Assembly (NCBI GenBank): GCA_014529385.2
Contig: CM043959.1
Span: 6,980,026-7,044,025, forward strand
Source: Adiantum capillus-veneris
Taxonomy: Eukaryota; Streptophyta; Polypodiopsida; Polypodiales; Pteridaceae
DNA length: 64,000 bases
Reading direction: 5' to 3'
In this document: piece after piece, positions 22,331-35,210 of the stretch
Layout of the letters: each line of letters starts with the position of its first letter
Numbering within the stretch: position 1 is the first letter of the stretch
Notes under the pieces: model-generated
What the model saw: the letters and a program-made list of their open reading frames with translations, nothing else
What the model was told of the DNA's origin: nothing
The model's database searches: none
Position numbers and translations under genes: made by a program

Positions 22331-24110
22331 AGAACTGGTACCACATGGCGTGGGACCTGCACCAACTCTAATGAATGAAAGTACAAACTTTGTTGCTTTT
22401 GGGGCAAAGTGAAGGATCAGGAAGCTCTTTTGAAGGAGCCAAGGCCAACTTCTTTTCACTTGAAATTGGCGGCTCGATTTGGAATTTTGCCCGACAGACT
22501 GACGCCACAGGCGGAGGTAGTTCGATTGGCACCCGGATGGGATGTTGCCATTACACCGAGCATTGGCAAACTTCGTTTGCAATGACAGGGGTGTTGAGGG
22601 CACGCGAGTGACGTTCTACTCAAGATCCCTTGGTACCACAAGAACTATGCCGTGGTTGACTACCGGGTCGAGAAAGCGACTTTGATAAATGAAGGGCTTA
22701 GAGATTGTACTTGATGAACTTCAGTTTCTTACTCATTCTTTTGGGAGAGAACTGAACGATGGATAAAGGTTGAATATGTTTTGACCTGATCAAAAGAACG
22801 CCATGATTTTTTTCTCCACACTCATGCCGATTGCTTTTTAGAGGGTCTGAAGATCAAACCATTGATCTGATACCTGGAAGCACGCCACCGAATCGGCCAC
22901 CTTACTGTGTGAGCCGAGTACAGAATGAAAAGATTATGAACGCAGTGAAAGACCTCTTGGAAAAGGGTCTTGTCCAGCCTAGTACTTCACCGTATTGCTC
23001 TCGAGTGTTGTTGGTTTCGAAGAAAGACGGATCTTGGAGAATGTGCATCGATTATAGCTCTCTCAACAAAATCACCATCAAGAACAGATTTCCGATTCCT
23101 AGGATCGATGATATACTTGACAGGTTACAAGGATCCTCATGCTTTGGCAGGATTGACTTGAAGAGTGGATATCATCATATCAGGATAGCGCCAGGAGATG
23201 TCCTACAAGACAGCTTTTCGAACTACTTTTGGGTTATTTGAGTTTTTGGTTATGCCTTTTGGCTTAACCAATGCTCCTACGACATTTAACCGGATGATGG
23301 ACAGGATTTTTCGAGAGTACAGGCTATTTGATGGCACTTTCTTTGACGACATCATTGTTTTCTCCAAGAATGAGGCAGAACACAGAGATCATCTGCTTCA
23401 AGTGTTTCAGGCATTACGAGATCACACGTTAGTGATTAATGGAAAGAAAAGTGAATTTTTCCTACTAGAGATACACTTTTTGGGACACATTGTGTCCGCA
23501 GCAGGAGTGCAAATGCACCCGGCCAAGATAGAGACTATCCGTGATTGGTCCGATTTGAGGAATGTCCATGAAGTTAGAAGCTTCTTGGGACTGTGTTTGT
23601 ACTACAGGCGGTTCATATGAAAGTTTGCAGAGGTTGCTTTCCCTTTGCATACCTTGACACAGAAAGGAGTACGTTTTTCGTGGGGACCCACAGAGGTGAC
23701 TGCCTTTCGGATTTGAAAGAGAAATTGACTACGGGACCTATTTTGACTTTGCTGGACTTGTAGAAGTCATTTGAAGTATATTGTGATGCTTGTGGTCGTA
23801 GTCTGGGTACGAGAGCCATTTTTTCTCTAGGCCGGAGATGACAGCACAGATCTATGAGAAAGAGCTTTTGGCGGTTATCCATGCTCTTACTCAGTGGAGG
23901 CATTACCTACTCGGAGCGGATTTTACTGGCTTCATAGACCATCAGAGTTTGCGCTACTTCTTGTCACAGAAGCAGCTTTCGAAAAAGCAGATGCGGTGGA
24001 CGAACATCTTGTCACAGTTCCACTTCCAGATTGTCCATGTGTAGGGACTGAAGAATGTGGTGGCAGATGCTTTGTCTCGGAAACCGTTGGTTCTGGCTAT
24101 TTTCGTGATA
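22331..24110 (+). mobile_element. Protease-like, reverse transcriptase and RNase H regions of A2
   Basis: RT blocks include [73 protein letters not shown] and [15 protein letters not shown]. RNase H follows with YEKELLAVIHALTQWRHYLL and DHQSLRYFLSQKQLS. The order is as in chromoviruses. Between gag and RT (about 22330-22800) only a weak protease-like stretch is seen. It is a fossil. Confidence 0.85.
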
Positions 24111-25054
24111 CATCATAGGAGCTTCGAGGATATGGTCGATCAGTATGCCACAGATACAGATTTTGCAGATATTTTCACACGAATACGGGATGGGGAGACA
24201 ATAGCTGGATACTCCCTTCGGGAAGGCTACTTGATGAAAAAGACTATGTTGTGTGTTACACAACCGTTGAGGGAAAAGGTTATGACTGAATGCAACTGTC
24301 CAACTTTTACGAGTCACCGCGGCATTGCTACCACCATGAAGGGGGTAGAGAGATACTTCTTTGGGCCGAGACTCAAAAAGGATGTGGAAGAGTTTGTGCG
24401 CAGTTGCTTAGTATGCCAGAAGGTCAATTTTGACAGGCATAAGGCACAGGGATTTTTAAAGCCTTTACCGATACCCACCCGCCCCTGGGAAAGTATTGAA
24501 ATGGATTTCATTTTTTATCTTCCGAGAACACAGAATGATCACGATGATTTTCCGATTACATGGCACGTTTAAGGCGATTGTCTCCGACAGAGACCCCAGA
24601 TTTATGAGTTTGTTTTGGAAGGCAATTTGGGAGAATATTGGCACGCAGTTCAGTTCTCATCATCGTTCCACTTGCAGACTGACGGGAAATTTGAGATTGC
24701 CAATTCAGTGATTTTAGATTTATTGAAGTCTTGTATCTCGGATCAGAAGACTCGATGGGAAAAGAACTTACCTTTGGTGGAATTTGCCTACAATAATATG
24801 ATACACTCTTCGACGGCGAAGACGCCATGTGAGATTGTTGAAAGTGCTGCGAAGGTTCCATCCTTCGTGAGCACGAAAGATTAGATATTTGAAGCGGTGG
24901 AATATTCGCGAGATTTGGATACGGCTTTTGCCAGCGGATCGCCATCATCGCGATTTGAAATTGAAGGAGGATGATTGGGTGCTCTTACGTTTTGAGAAGG
25001 CACGCCTACGAAAGAAAAAGGGAAAGGAGAGGCTTTTTCCAAAGCTTAGTATGC
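24111..25054 (+). mobile_element. Integrase region of A2, up to a foreign insert
   Basis: The zinc-binding segment (SHRGIATTMKGVERYFFGPR, then CLVCQKVNFDRHKAQG) and core (MDFIFYLPR, then SDRDPRFMSLFW) are visible, followed by the basic start of the tail (LRFEKARLRKKKGKERLF). At about 25054 it is interrupted, and the tail resumes at about 27111. It is a fossil. Confidence 0.82.
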
Positions 25055-27110
25055 ACAGGCCAAATGCTTTCTCCAAATCATGCATAAACACATACTCCTT
25101 CCCATCCACTACCACTGAGGAGAAGTGGCTTATTTCCACCTTTCGGATAGCCTCATCCGTCGATGGTAGTGGAACTATAATGTCACTAGGGCCAGCCACG
25201 ACGATGGATTTCTCTACCACCTCCTCGAGCCCCTTGGGGTACTGTTTGGGGTCCCATCGTTGCAAACCAACAAAATTATCAATCCGGAGGGATGAGCTAC
25301 CCAGCTAGGGCATGGAAACACTTACACGGTTAGTGAGCTAATTTGTAGAAACACAAATAGTTAACTCTATGAGGTGAGCTTCTCGGCCTATGGAGGAGCA
25401 AAGCTGCAATGAAGGGCAATCTCCATATCCACTTCTCTTCACCTCTAATCAACCCAATCACACACACTACGATTGCAAGACACACACAACACTAATCCTA
25501 TCATGCAACACACTAATCGCAAGCACACACACACAGATCTATCGAGCACCACACTCCAATCAAACTTACATGCACCCACAAGCAAAAGAGGACAATCCCC
25601 ACAACATTAGAGACGGATTAACCACTAATTAGTTAAGATCTAGTTAATCTAAGCATCATAGGCAATCATAAGAAGTAAGAGAGAGACATAGTGAGAGAGA
25701 ATGAATCATTGATTAGTGTTAATCAAGTCTCATGAGCAAGGAGAAGCTCAATGAATCCATATCCACACACCTCACGAGCTGATTTTTTTTCATATTTGGA
25801 CATGTTTTTCCTTAGTTTACCCCATTTTCTAGTTTATGGCCATGTTTTTTCCGTCTTGACCATATCTGTTTCTTGGAACCATTTTGGGCACATGGTTTGC
25901 CTGATATTTGTCATTTTCTTGATTCCCAATGATTTGGGCCTGTAGTTCATAGCTTTGTCTGGCTCCCTGTCAAATTCCATCAGAATTTGAATCCATTTGA
26001 GGAGACACATTGATTCCAACAAATTTCACCATTTTTCAAGTAACTTTTTGCTTGGTTTTGATCCTACAAACATCCTTAAGTTACATTTCCTTGTTGATAG
26101 GCTTCAAGGAGAGTGTGAAGTCTCTTGACTAGCTTAAGCAGCAATTTGAAAACTTCTCAAGAAATCTGCTTTTAGCCCTTCTTCATAAGTTTTGTTGGCA
26201 TCCTACCATTTGTCTTTTCCCTGAGTTTTTGTTGAGAGTGCTCTCAACAAATAAGCTTGAGAACCCTAATTTCTTTTACACATTGCCTTATATACCTAAG
26301 GTAAGAATATGCCATGTCTGGCCACCCAAGGACTTTAGGGCTCACTGCTTACTGAATCTGCAACCTAGGCACAGTAAGTAACCTATTCTTTACAACTTGA
26401 AACTCCCATTGAGCCCGTAACACATTAAAATATTACAATGGCTTGAAATAATTCGGGAATTTATAATACGTGACCATTTTGGGAAAACGTGGAAAATGTG
26501 TAATTCCAATCTTTATTGCTACTTCGCATTCATCCTCGATGTGCATCCGTACGTCTTTGGTCTTTAGCAGCTTCTGTTAACAAACGTTGACTCTGTTAAC
26601 ATTTCCCCCTTCCTATTTTAGTGCTTGTCCTCGAGCACTGTCGAAAAGTGTTCGTGGAGGCTGTGGAATGTTTTTGATTGGTTGTTGATGGGCTAATTGT
26701 CTTCAATTGTTGTTGAATTTGTTGATGAGGTTGAATTTTTTGCAGCATCTTGATTGGTTCAAATATGTCTGATGTGAGAGATGATGTTGCATTTCTCTGT
26801 TGTAATAGCATAATGATGAGGCTGATGTTTATTTATGAAAAGTATGTACAAGGGAAGTGGGATGATGAGATTCTAAATTGGGGTCTAATACCTAGATGAC
26901 CAAAGGGAAAAAACCCAGTGGGAAAAAGGTGCCTTTGGGATACGCACATTATTGGAGTACTTATTAGCATGGGAAATATTAATAAAGTACTGAAGATTAT
27001 TTGCTGATAGATATGGAATTAAAGAGGCAGCAAATATGAAAGGGTATCATGATGGAACATTGATTTGCCTGTTGTAGTCAACTCAAGGTGCAAGGTAAAA
27101 GCAAAAAAGA
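25055..27110 (-). mobile_element. ~2-kb insert in A2, probably an LTR-retrotransposon piece on the minus strand
   Basis: Copy A3 reads through this position without a gap, which defines the edges to within a few bases. Read on the minus strand, the right third (about 26600-27110) is Q/S/T-rich and ends near a purine run (ggaagggggaaa) followed by TGTTAACAGAG. That looks like a polypurine tract and an LTR start at about 26605. The middle (25300-26600) could be LTR. The left end has a short coding-like stretch (about 25060-25265, with PSDIIVPLPSTDEAIRKVE). I cannot name the family or find a target duplication. Confidence 0.5.
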
Positions 27111-28034
27111 GTACGGACCTTTCCAGGTTACTAAAAAGGTAAATGATGTCTCCTTCCGATTGAAACTGCCAGATACTTGGAGGATTCACAATGCATTGCA
27201 TGTGAGTCTCTTGAAACCTGTTAGGGTGATGTGCTTGATGATGGGGAGCCTAATGAGCAACCCGAAGTGGAAGAAAAGGAGGAGATCCTTGTTCCTGAAT
27301 AGATTTTGGCACATAACGATACAAAGAAAGATAAAGTCCGAAGGCGGGTTCTTGGTTAAGTTCAAGAACTTTCCTGCATTTGATGCAAAGTGGATGGAGG
27401 AGGAGGACCTAGCAGATACTCCTCTGATTGTGAAACTTTACCTCGATGTTTTGGTTTAGCATAGTCTACTCCAAATGGAACCCAGAATTCAGCTTGGCCG
27501 GAGATCTGGTGCAGTAGGATGCACAAGAGAGGAGTCACCCCGCTCCCTTGTCAACAGATGCCTCAATTTTGATACTAAAGTCACTGATGTCTCTTTGAGA
27601 TTCAGGGATATTGAGAGCTGACAGTATTCTGCTGGATGACTTTATGAAATGGAATTCCGGATAATGATACTGATTTGTTCTTGACTTCTTGTGAGTGCAG
27701 GAACTGATAGCCGAAATGACTACAGCATTTTGGTCTAATTGATCTCGAATAGACATGGTTGCAATAGGGGTTAGTCAATCGGACATCGTTGAGGTCCCGA
27801 TTGGACCTAGATGTGATTGCTAGCTACATTGCCGATAAATCATGGTCTAAGATCCGAATGAATGTTGAATGTCATGTGATGTCCTGTGATGTGACTGTCG
27901 ATTTTGTACATGTGCTAGATGTGTGTTCCTAGTACATAGGTACTAACAGTCGATGTTTGCTAAGATGGTTTATGGCTTTTGTCGGTTTTGCAGGCGTAAT
28001 CGCGATCGATTACAATGCTTTCAAGAGAGGGGTA
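27111..28034 (+). mobile_element. Chromodomain-like tail and 3' untranslated region of A2
   Basis: Coding similarity resumes with VNDVSFRLKLPDTWRIHNAL and FLVKFKNFPAFDAKWMEEED, the same tail as in A3, which resembles the chromodomain of chromoviruses. Non-coding sequence follows from about 27460 to the purine tract 'caagagaggggta' before the LTR at 28035. No other gene is visible. Confidence 0.78.
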
Positions 28035-28540
28035 TGTCACAAAGTGATGACGTGGCAGATAGCAAAAACCCTAATTTTTGCCAGAAACCCAAATTTTCAA
28101 AAATCGCGGAGGCTAAAAAATAAAAATAAAAATGATGAGCGACGCGAATTTCGCTTTTAAAGAGAATGCTTTTTTTAACAAAAAAAAAAAGAAGAACTTG
28201 AGAGAGAAGAGCTTTTGAGCTCTTATGCTTTTTATTTTAAAAGCTTTTAGGGCTCTCCTTTTGGGCATCCCTTGTACCTTTAAATATGTGGAGAGGGCTT
28301 CACTTCTCAGAGCATCTGGACGCAGAGTCTAAGAGTGAAACCCTAGCCACACTCTTGTACTTTGATCTGATTAATATAAAAAGAAATACCGAAAGGGGCG
28401 CCAGTATTTGGGGCCAATATCTCTAGGCACGCAACTCCGCCGGGCCAGTGCAAATCTATTGTGATCTGTGAATTGTTTTGAAGTGGTTATTTGGTGCTGT
28501 GGCGGTTGATTCTTGACTTGGAGTGTTCAAGTCTGTTACA
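28035..28540 (+). repeat. Family A LTR at the right end of A2
   Basis: It runs from TGTCACAAAGTGATGACG to 'caagtctgttaca', 506 bp. It has the same ends and internal blocks as 20141-20635 but differs at many positions and gaps. It abuts a gag fragment of another family, which it appears to have interrupted. Confidence 0.85.
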
Positions 28541-30454
28541 TCGTCTTTCAATCGTGCAAGGTACTGAGGTGGCATAAACAGCGCCTTGAGCTTGTCTTAG
28601 AAATCAACCCAACTAAAAGAGAGGGGCGTGAAATTGTCGCCTGCCTCTAGGTGCGCGGCTAGCTGTACCTCTTGCCATGTGTGGTACCAATTGATGGCAT
28701 CACCAGCAAGATACATAGCTGCCATCAAAACTTTGCTATTTCCTGTCTTTTTAGTTGTCGCAAAATAAGTATTAAATTGATGCAACCAAGAATGAATAAC
28801 CATAGCATCCATCTTACCGTCATACTTACTGAAAGTCAACTTCTCTGTGACTGGATGGTTGGAATCCACATCGTGGCTCGTGCCACTTGATGAACTTCCA
28901 CGATCTTTGGGTGGTTTGGTCTTCGAGGATAGGACTTGGGCAAGCAAATCTTGACTACGTTGCTCCCTTTCGAGCTTCACGCTCGGCCTCCAAGGCCGTG
29001 GCTCGTGCTCCCGCTTCCTCCTTTCATAGTTCTTTTCTTTCTTTTCTTGCGTTGCGTTCACGTTCTAAAGCAATGCGATTTTCTTCTTGTTGTGCGGCAA
29101 ATCTTGCATTTCTGTCATCGCGCTCGCGGTCCTTGGCTGCTTGGTTTGCGGCCATTCTTGTAATTCTGTCGTCGCGCTCGCGGTCCTTGGCTGTTTGGTC
29201 TGTCGCCATTCTGCCAATTCTGTCGTCGCGCTCACGGGCTCTTTCGTTGCACTCACAGTCCTGATCAAGGCGATTTCCTTCTTGTCTATCCATTGTGGAC
29301 ATCATTTGCTTAACCATTGCCTCCATAGGGTTTGGTGCACTTGGTGGCGTAGATGGCGAAAGGGGAGGGTTGAAGAAATCATCTCCGGGTGGGGACGAGT
29401 CTTAGTCGCCTCTCTCATGCTCATCACCTGTATGCGAAGTATCCATTCCGCTTCGGGTGACGACCATGCACTATGATCTTGGGGTCTTAAGCTCGCGAGG
29501 AACTTGGGTTCTTGAGGGTCTTGAGGTTTTTGAGGTCCTTGATTCGTGAGAATCTTGGGTTCTGGAGGTGTTCTTTTGCTTGCAAATCGCGTTGGAGAAG
29601 GATCTTCTCTTCACCCGAGTTCTACTCCTTTCTGCAGGCGCACCCACACCCTTTGGCGGCCTTGCGCTCACACCAAGGTTTCTTTTTCCCACCTCACGTC
29701 GATTGGCCGGCCGCTAAGTGCACATTTCGCTCTCAATGAGTGAAAAGAGACACAAGGGGAGGCTGGACAAGCCCTTATTTCTTGGGATTCCTATCACTCT
29801 TCAACAAAACACGATTAGGAATCGGCACGCCCAAGCGAACTTGGGTTCGTGTGATCGCAACAAGCAAAAAAAATTCTTGTGGTTCTTTCCTTGAGTAATG
29901 CAGAACACTTCCAAGCCTCTTATACCCTTGTAAGGTGCAATGGAATGAATGTTGTATTTTCTCAAGATTAGTGATCTTTATTGCTCAAGGTTCCTTTTAG
30001 TTCTTAGGGAAGGAGAGAGCCTTCCATCTTTATGGAGAGTGCTATGATCACGAAAAAAGTGAGTGGATATTGGGCGTGCAAGTGAATGAGACTAAGAGAA
30101 TGAGAGAGAAGAGATACGACACCCGAGAGGTTGTAAAACCCTCCTCCGAAGGCCCAACTCTTGTCGGCGAGAGCGGTCTACTTTGATTGCACAAAGGTGT
30201 ACAATGCGTATGCAATGGGACTATGCCGATGACGACGACGGTGATGATGACGACTTAGGTTGAAATCTGTGATCTTCTATTGGGTGAATTTCATGGCTAT
30301 TTCAGTGGCTGAAAATGACTGTTTACTGTTGTCCTTATGCCTGAAAATGAACGGCTTTGTCAGGGTTCATGCTAAAGATAAAAACGTTGAACTGTTTCAC
30401 TGCTGAAAACGCTGATATAGCAGGTCAATCAATGCTGAAAAAAACGCTAGAATG
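28541..30454 (-). mobile_element. Fragment D: 5' part of another gypsy-type element (gag plus upstream region)
   Basis: On the minus strand a gag start near 29326 leads into an unusual charged coiled coil with repeated RERDDRI/RMA blocks. A typical capsid-like segment follows (FSKYDGKMDAMVIHSWLHQF, then AMYLAGDAINWYHTW). It is cut at 28541 by the family A LTR, and the rest of the element is not found in this window. From 29330 to 30454 lies its non-coding upstream region, probably leader and LTR, but I cannot place LTR ends. It is a truncated fossil. Confidence 0.7.
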
Positions 30455-32017
30455 GTAGTGCTTTCCATGCTGGAAAAACGTTGAAATGTTGAGGTTCTGC
30501 GATCCCAAAACATTGGGCCTTAGGGCTGAGATCGCTGAAGATTTGCTGGTAAGGCTTAGCGTTAGTGAAAGGCTACGACTGCTGCTAGTAGATGGTAAAA
30601 ACGCTAGGCAATGGAGGACTTGGATGGCGATGGCTGGATATGGGAAAACGCCGGAGGTTGGCCTAGGATGTGGAAACGCTAGGGGTGCTGAGGGGGGGGG
30701 GGGGGGGGGGGGGGGGGGTACTGCTGAGAAGTTGCCTGTTGAGCGGGAAGCTCCTGCTGCCTCTTCTGCCAGAAAGTGCTAACTTGGGTTTGCTTATATA
30801 TTAACTTAGCAAAATTTCCCTACCTACTTTTGTTGGAAAGTCACTTAAAAATAATAAGTGAAAATAACCAAAAATAGGAAAATAGGCTAAATGCACTGGA
30901 AAAATCCCCTGACTGAATCTGATGGATTCTGAAGGGAATACTAATGATCATGCTATGTGCAACCGGAGGATATGCATCTATGCTAAGTGACTGGGCATGC
31001 ATGGTCTACGAATAGACTCACAAAAGTGCCAGATCACTGCTAATCTAAACTGACTTGACTGACGGGAACCCTGCTATGGTGTAGCTTGTCCACGGACACA
31101 TAGGGTTGGGATGTGTCACGTGACATACCGAGAACTCATTGTCAGATACTTCGGACTCCGACGATCACATGTTTTATATAAAGAAGAAACTTTTTTTTTT
31201 AAGAAGGTGGACAATCGATTTGAATCCTTTTCTGGGTTCCGTAATGCTCGAACATGGTGGTTCACTCTTCTATTGAGAAAGGAAGCTTCGGTTAAATGGT
31301 TGAAAGGCTTTTTTATTTCTTGTTAACTGACTCGGTAGTACGAACGAGATATACGAAATGCTTGGAATCATCTTCAAATGACCAAGGGAGATTCTTTGGA
31401 CGCTTATTGCGAGAGATTGTGGAACTCTTATCCTACCACCCTCTTCATTTATGAAAGTCTTGTTTAAGGAACAGATTGAGAGGTTTTGTTGTGGACTTCC
31501 TACAGAGATTCGAGACTACTGCTTGGAACAGAAGGTGAATTCTTTTGAAGAATTGATGGGTCATGTGAAGCGGGGTTTTTGCGATACATTCGGAAAATTT
31601 GACTTATTCCACTGATGAGATCTTGACTCAGAGAACCCAACAGACCTCTCACAATGGAAGTAGAAAGAGAAAGAACAAAAATAATGATACACGCTCCTGA
31701 CAGAGTCTTAGAGAAAGGGTTATCTATCTCAAAGAGGGGAAGTGTTTTGGATGGGGAGAACATGGGTACATCTCCGCAAAGTGCCCCAAAAAGGCACAGC
31801 AAGAACAAACTGCAGACAGGTCAAAGAGTTCTAGAGCAGCAGAGGAATGTGGCAGAAAAGGCAGATGAAAACAGAATTGGTACCACATTGCGTGGGATCT
31901 GAACAGAATCAGTTGAATGTAAGTACAAACTTTGCCGCACCTATACTTGATGAAATTCAGCTTCTTTCCTCGATTTTCTGGAGAGAACGGAATCATGATT
32001 GAAGGTCGAATATATTT
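30455..32017 (+). repeat. Chimeric tandem unit 1 of array 2
   Basis: The first of three units. It starts at 'ggtagtgctttccatgctgg' and contains a 27-base G run (30692-30718), family A gag from about 31195, and the 'tcgaatatatttt' end. The left part is continuous with the preceding fragment D-type sequence, which suggests the unit arose at this type of junction. Confidence 0.88.
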
Positions 32018-33611
32018 TGGCAGTGCTTTCCATGCTAGAAAAACATTGATATGCTGAGGTTCTGCGATCCCAAAACGTTGGGCTTTAGGGCTAAAATCGC
32101 TGAAGATTTGCTGGTAAGGCTAGCGTTAGTGAAAGGCTATGACTGCTGCCAGTAGATGGTAAAAACGCCAGGCAATGGAGGACTTGGATGGCGATGGCTG
32201 GATATGGGAAAACGCCGGAGGTTGGCCTAGGACTTGGAAACGCTAGGGGTGCTGAGGGGGGGGGTACTGTTGAGAAGTTGCCTGTTGAGCGGGAAACTCC
32301 TGTTACCTCTTCTGCCAGAAAGTGCTAACTTGGGTTTGCTTATATATTAACTTAGCAAAATTTCCCTACCTACTTTTGTTGGAAAGTCACTTAAAAATAA
32401 TAAGTGAAAATAACCAAAAATAGGAAAATAGGCTAAATGCACTGGAAAAATCCCCTGACTGAATCTGATGGATTCTGAAGGGAATACTAATGATCATGCT
32501 ATGTGCAACCGGAGGTATGCATCTATGCTAAGTGACTGGGCATGCATGGTCTACGAATAGACTCACAAAAGTGCCAGATCACTGCTAATCTAAACTGACT
32601 TGACTGACGAGAACCCTGCTATGGTGTAGCTTGTCCACGGACACATAGGCTTGGGATATGTCACATGACATACCGAGAACTCATCGTCAGATACTTCGGA
32701 CTCCGACGATCACATGTTTTATATAAAGAAGAAACATTTTTTTTAAAGCCAACCAATATGACTTCCTCGAAGATAAAAGCAAGAAGGTCAAGGAATTTAA
32801 AGAAGGTGGACAATCGATTTGAATCCTTTTCTGGGTTCCGTGATGCTCGAACATGGTGGTCACTCTTCTATTGAGAAAGGAAGCTTCGATTAAATGGTTG
32901 AAAGGCTTTTTTATTTCTTCTTAACTGACTCGGTAGTACGAACGAGATATACGAAATGCTTGGAATCATCTTCAAATGACCAAGGGAGATTCTTTGGACG
33001 CTTATTGCGAGAGATTGTGGAACTCTTATCCTACCACCCTCTTCATTTATGAAAGTCTTGTTTAAGGAACAGATTGAGAGGTTTTGTTGCGGACTTCCTA
33101 CAGAGATTCGAGACTACTGCTTGGAACAGAAGGTGAATTCTTTTGATGATTGATGGGTCATGTGAAGCGGGGTTTTTGCGATACATTCGGAAAATTTGAC
33201 TTATTCCACTAATGAGATCTTGACTCAGAGAACCCAACAGACCTCTCACAATGGAAGTAGAAAGAGAAAGAACAAAAATAATGATACACGCTCCCGACAG
33301 AGTCTTAGAGAAAGGGTTATCTATCTCAAAGAGGGGAAGTGTTTTGGATGGGGAGAACATGGGTACATCTCCACAAAGTGCCCCAAAAAGGCACAGCAAG
33401 AACAAACTGCAGACAGGTCAAAGAGTTCTAGAGCAGCAGAGGAATGTGGCAGAACAGGCAGATGAAAACAGAATTGGTACCACATTGCGTGGGATCTGAA
33501 TCGAATCAGATGAATGTAAGTACAAACTTTGCCGCACCTATACTTGATGAAATTCAGCTTCTTTCCTCGATTTTCTGGAGAGAACGGAATCATGATTGAA
33601 GGTCGAATATA
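32018..33611 (+). repeat. Chimeric tandem unit 2 of array 2
   Basis: It starts 'ggcagtgctttccatgctag' and is nearly identical to units 1 and 3 and to 152-1745. Its G run is short (about 9 bases). Units 2 and 3 share variants such as 'aaacattgatatgctgagg' that are absent from units at 152 and 30455, so they derive from each other. Confidence 0.9.
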
Positions 33612-35210
33612 TTTTGGCAGTGCTTTCCATGCTAGAAAAACATTGATATGCTGAGGTTCTGCGATCCCAAAATGTTGGGCTTTAGGGCTGAAATCGCTGA
33701 AGATTTGCTGGTAAGGCTAGCGTTAGTGAAAGGCTACGACCGCTGCCAGTAGATGGTAAAAACGCCAGGCAATGGAGGACTTGAATGGTGATGGCTGGAT
33801 ATGGGAAAACGTCGGAGGTTGGCCTAGGACTTGGAAACGCTAGGGCTGCTGAGGGGGGGGGTACTGTTGAGAAGTTGCCTGTTGAGCGGGAAGCTCCTGC
33901 TACCTCTTCTGCCAGAAAGTGCTAACTTGGGTTTGCTTATATATTAACTTAGCAAAATTGCCCTACTTACTTTTGTTGGAAAGTCACTTAAAAATAATAA
34001 GTGAAAATAACCAAAAATAGGAAAATAGGCTAAATGCACTGGAAAAATCCCCTGACTGAATCTGATGGATTCTGAAGGGAATACTAATGATCATGCTATG
34101 TGCAACCGGAGGATATGCATCTATGCTAAGTAACTAGGCATGCATGGTCTACGAATAGACTCACAAAAGTGCCAGATCACTGCTAATCTAAATTGACTTG
34201 ACTGACGGGAACCCTGCTATGGTGTAGCTTGTCCACGGACACATAGGGTTGGGATGTGTCACGTGACATACCGAGAACTCATCGTCAGATACTTCGGACT
34301 CCGACGATCACATGTTTTATATAAAGAAGAAACATTTTTTTTTAAGCTAACCAATATGACTTCCTTGAAGATAAAAGCAAGAAGGTCAAAGAATTTAAAG
34401 AAGGTGGACAATCGATTTGAATCCTTTTCTGGGTTCCGTGATGCTCAAACATGGTGGTTCACTCTTCTATTGAGAAAGGAAGCTCCGGTTAAATGGTTGA
34501 AAGGCTCTTTTATTTCTTCTTAAGTGACTCGGTAGTACGAACAAGATATACGAACTGCTTGGAATCATCTTCAGATGACCAAGGGAGATTCTTTGGACGC
34601 TTATTGCGAGAGATTGTGGAACTCTTATCCTACCAGCCTCTTCATTTATGAAAGTCTTGTTTAAGGAATAGATTGAGAGGTTTTGTTGCGGACTTCCTAC
34701 AGAGATTCTAGACTACTGCTTGGAACAGAAGGTGAATTCTTTTGAAGAATTGATGGGTCATGTGAAGCGGGGTTTTTGCGATACATTTGGAAAATTTGAC
34801 TTATTCCACTGATGAGATCTTGACTCAGAGAACCCAACAGACCTCTCACAATGGAAGTAGAAAGAGAAAGAACAAAAATAATGATACACGCTCCCGACAG
34901 AGTCTTAGAGAAAGGGTTATCTATCTCAAAGAGGGGAAGTATTTTGGATGGGGAGAACATGGGTACATCTCTGCAAAGTGCCCGAAAAAGGCACATCAAG
35001 AACAAACTGTAGATAGGTCAAAGAGTTCTAGAGCAGCAGAGGAATGTGGCAGAAAAGGAAAATTAAAACAGAATTGGTACCACATTGCGTGGGACCTGAA
35101 TCGAATCAGATGAATGTAAGTACAAACTTTGTCGCACCTATACTTGATAAAATTCAACTTCTTTCCTCGATTTTCTGGAGAGAACGGAATGATGATTGAA
35201 GGTCGAATAT
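33612..35210 (+). repeat. Chimeric tandem unit 3 of array 2
   Basis: The last unit. At its right end it continues through 'atatatttttatatatg' into family A pol sequence, the same exit point as array 1 at 1745. This shows where the tandem duplication breakpoint lies in the family A element. Confidence 0.9.

Larger units (their letters stand above)
20141..28540 (+). mobile_element. Family A chromovirus fossil, copy A2
   Basis: LTRs at 20141-20635 and 28035-28540, a tRNA-iMet primer site at 20637, gag, RT, RNase H, integrase and chromodomain-like tail are all present on the plus strand. A foreign insert occupies about 25055-27110. By eye the LTRs differ by more than 10% including gaps, so the copy is old. 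The outer flanks do not match (gtttg before, tcgtc after) and the left neighbour is element B while the right neighbour is fragment D. The two LTRs may therefore come from different insertions joined by recombination. It is broken, with many interruptions. Confidence 0.82.

Noticed and set aside
24945-25265. 107-codon minus-strand ORF as one gene
   Set aside because: Its left third is antisense of family A sequence. Only about 25060-25265 belongs to the insert, so the ORF as a whole is a chance fusion at the insertion edge.
28887-29476. Plus-strand ORFs rich in SRSRSLA or VVALAVLGCLV (membrane-like)
   Set aside because: They are antisense of the charged RERDDRI repeats in gag fragment D; the hydrophobic look is a codon artefact.
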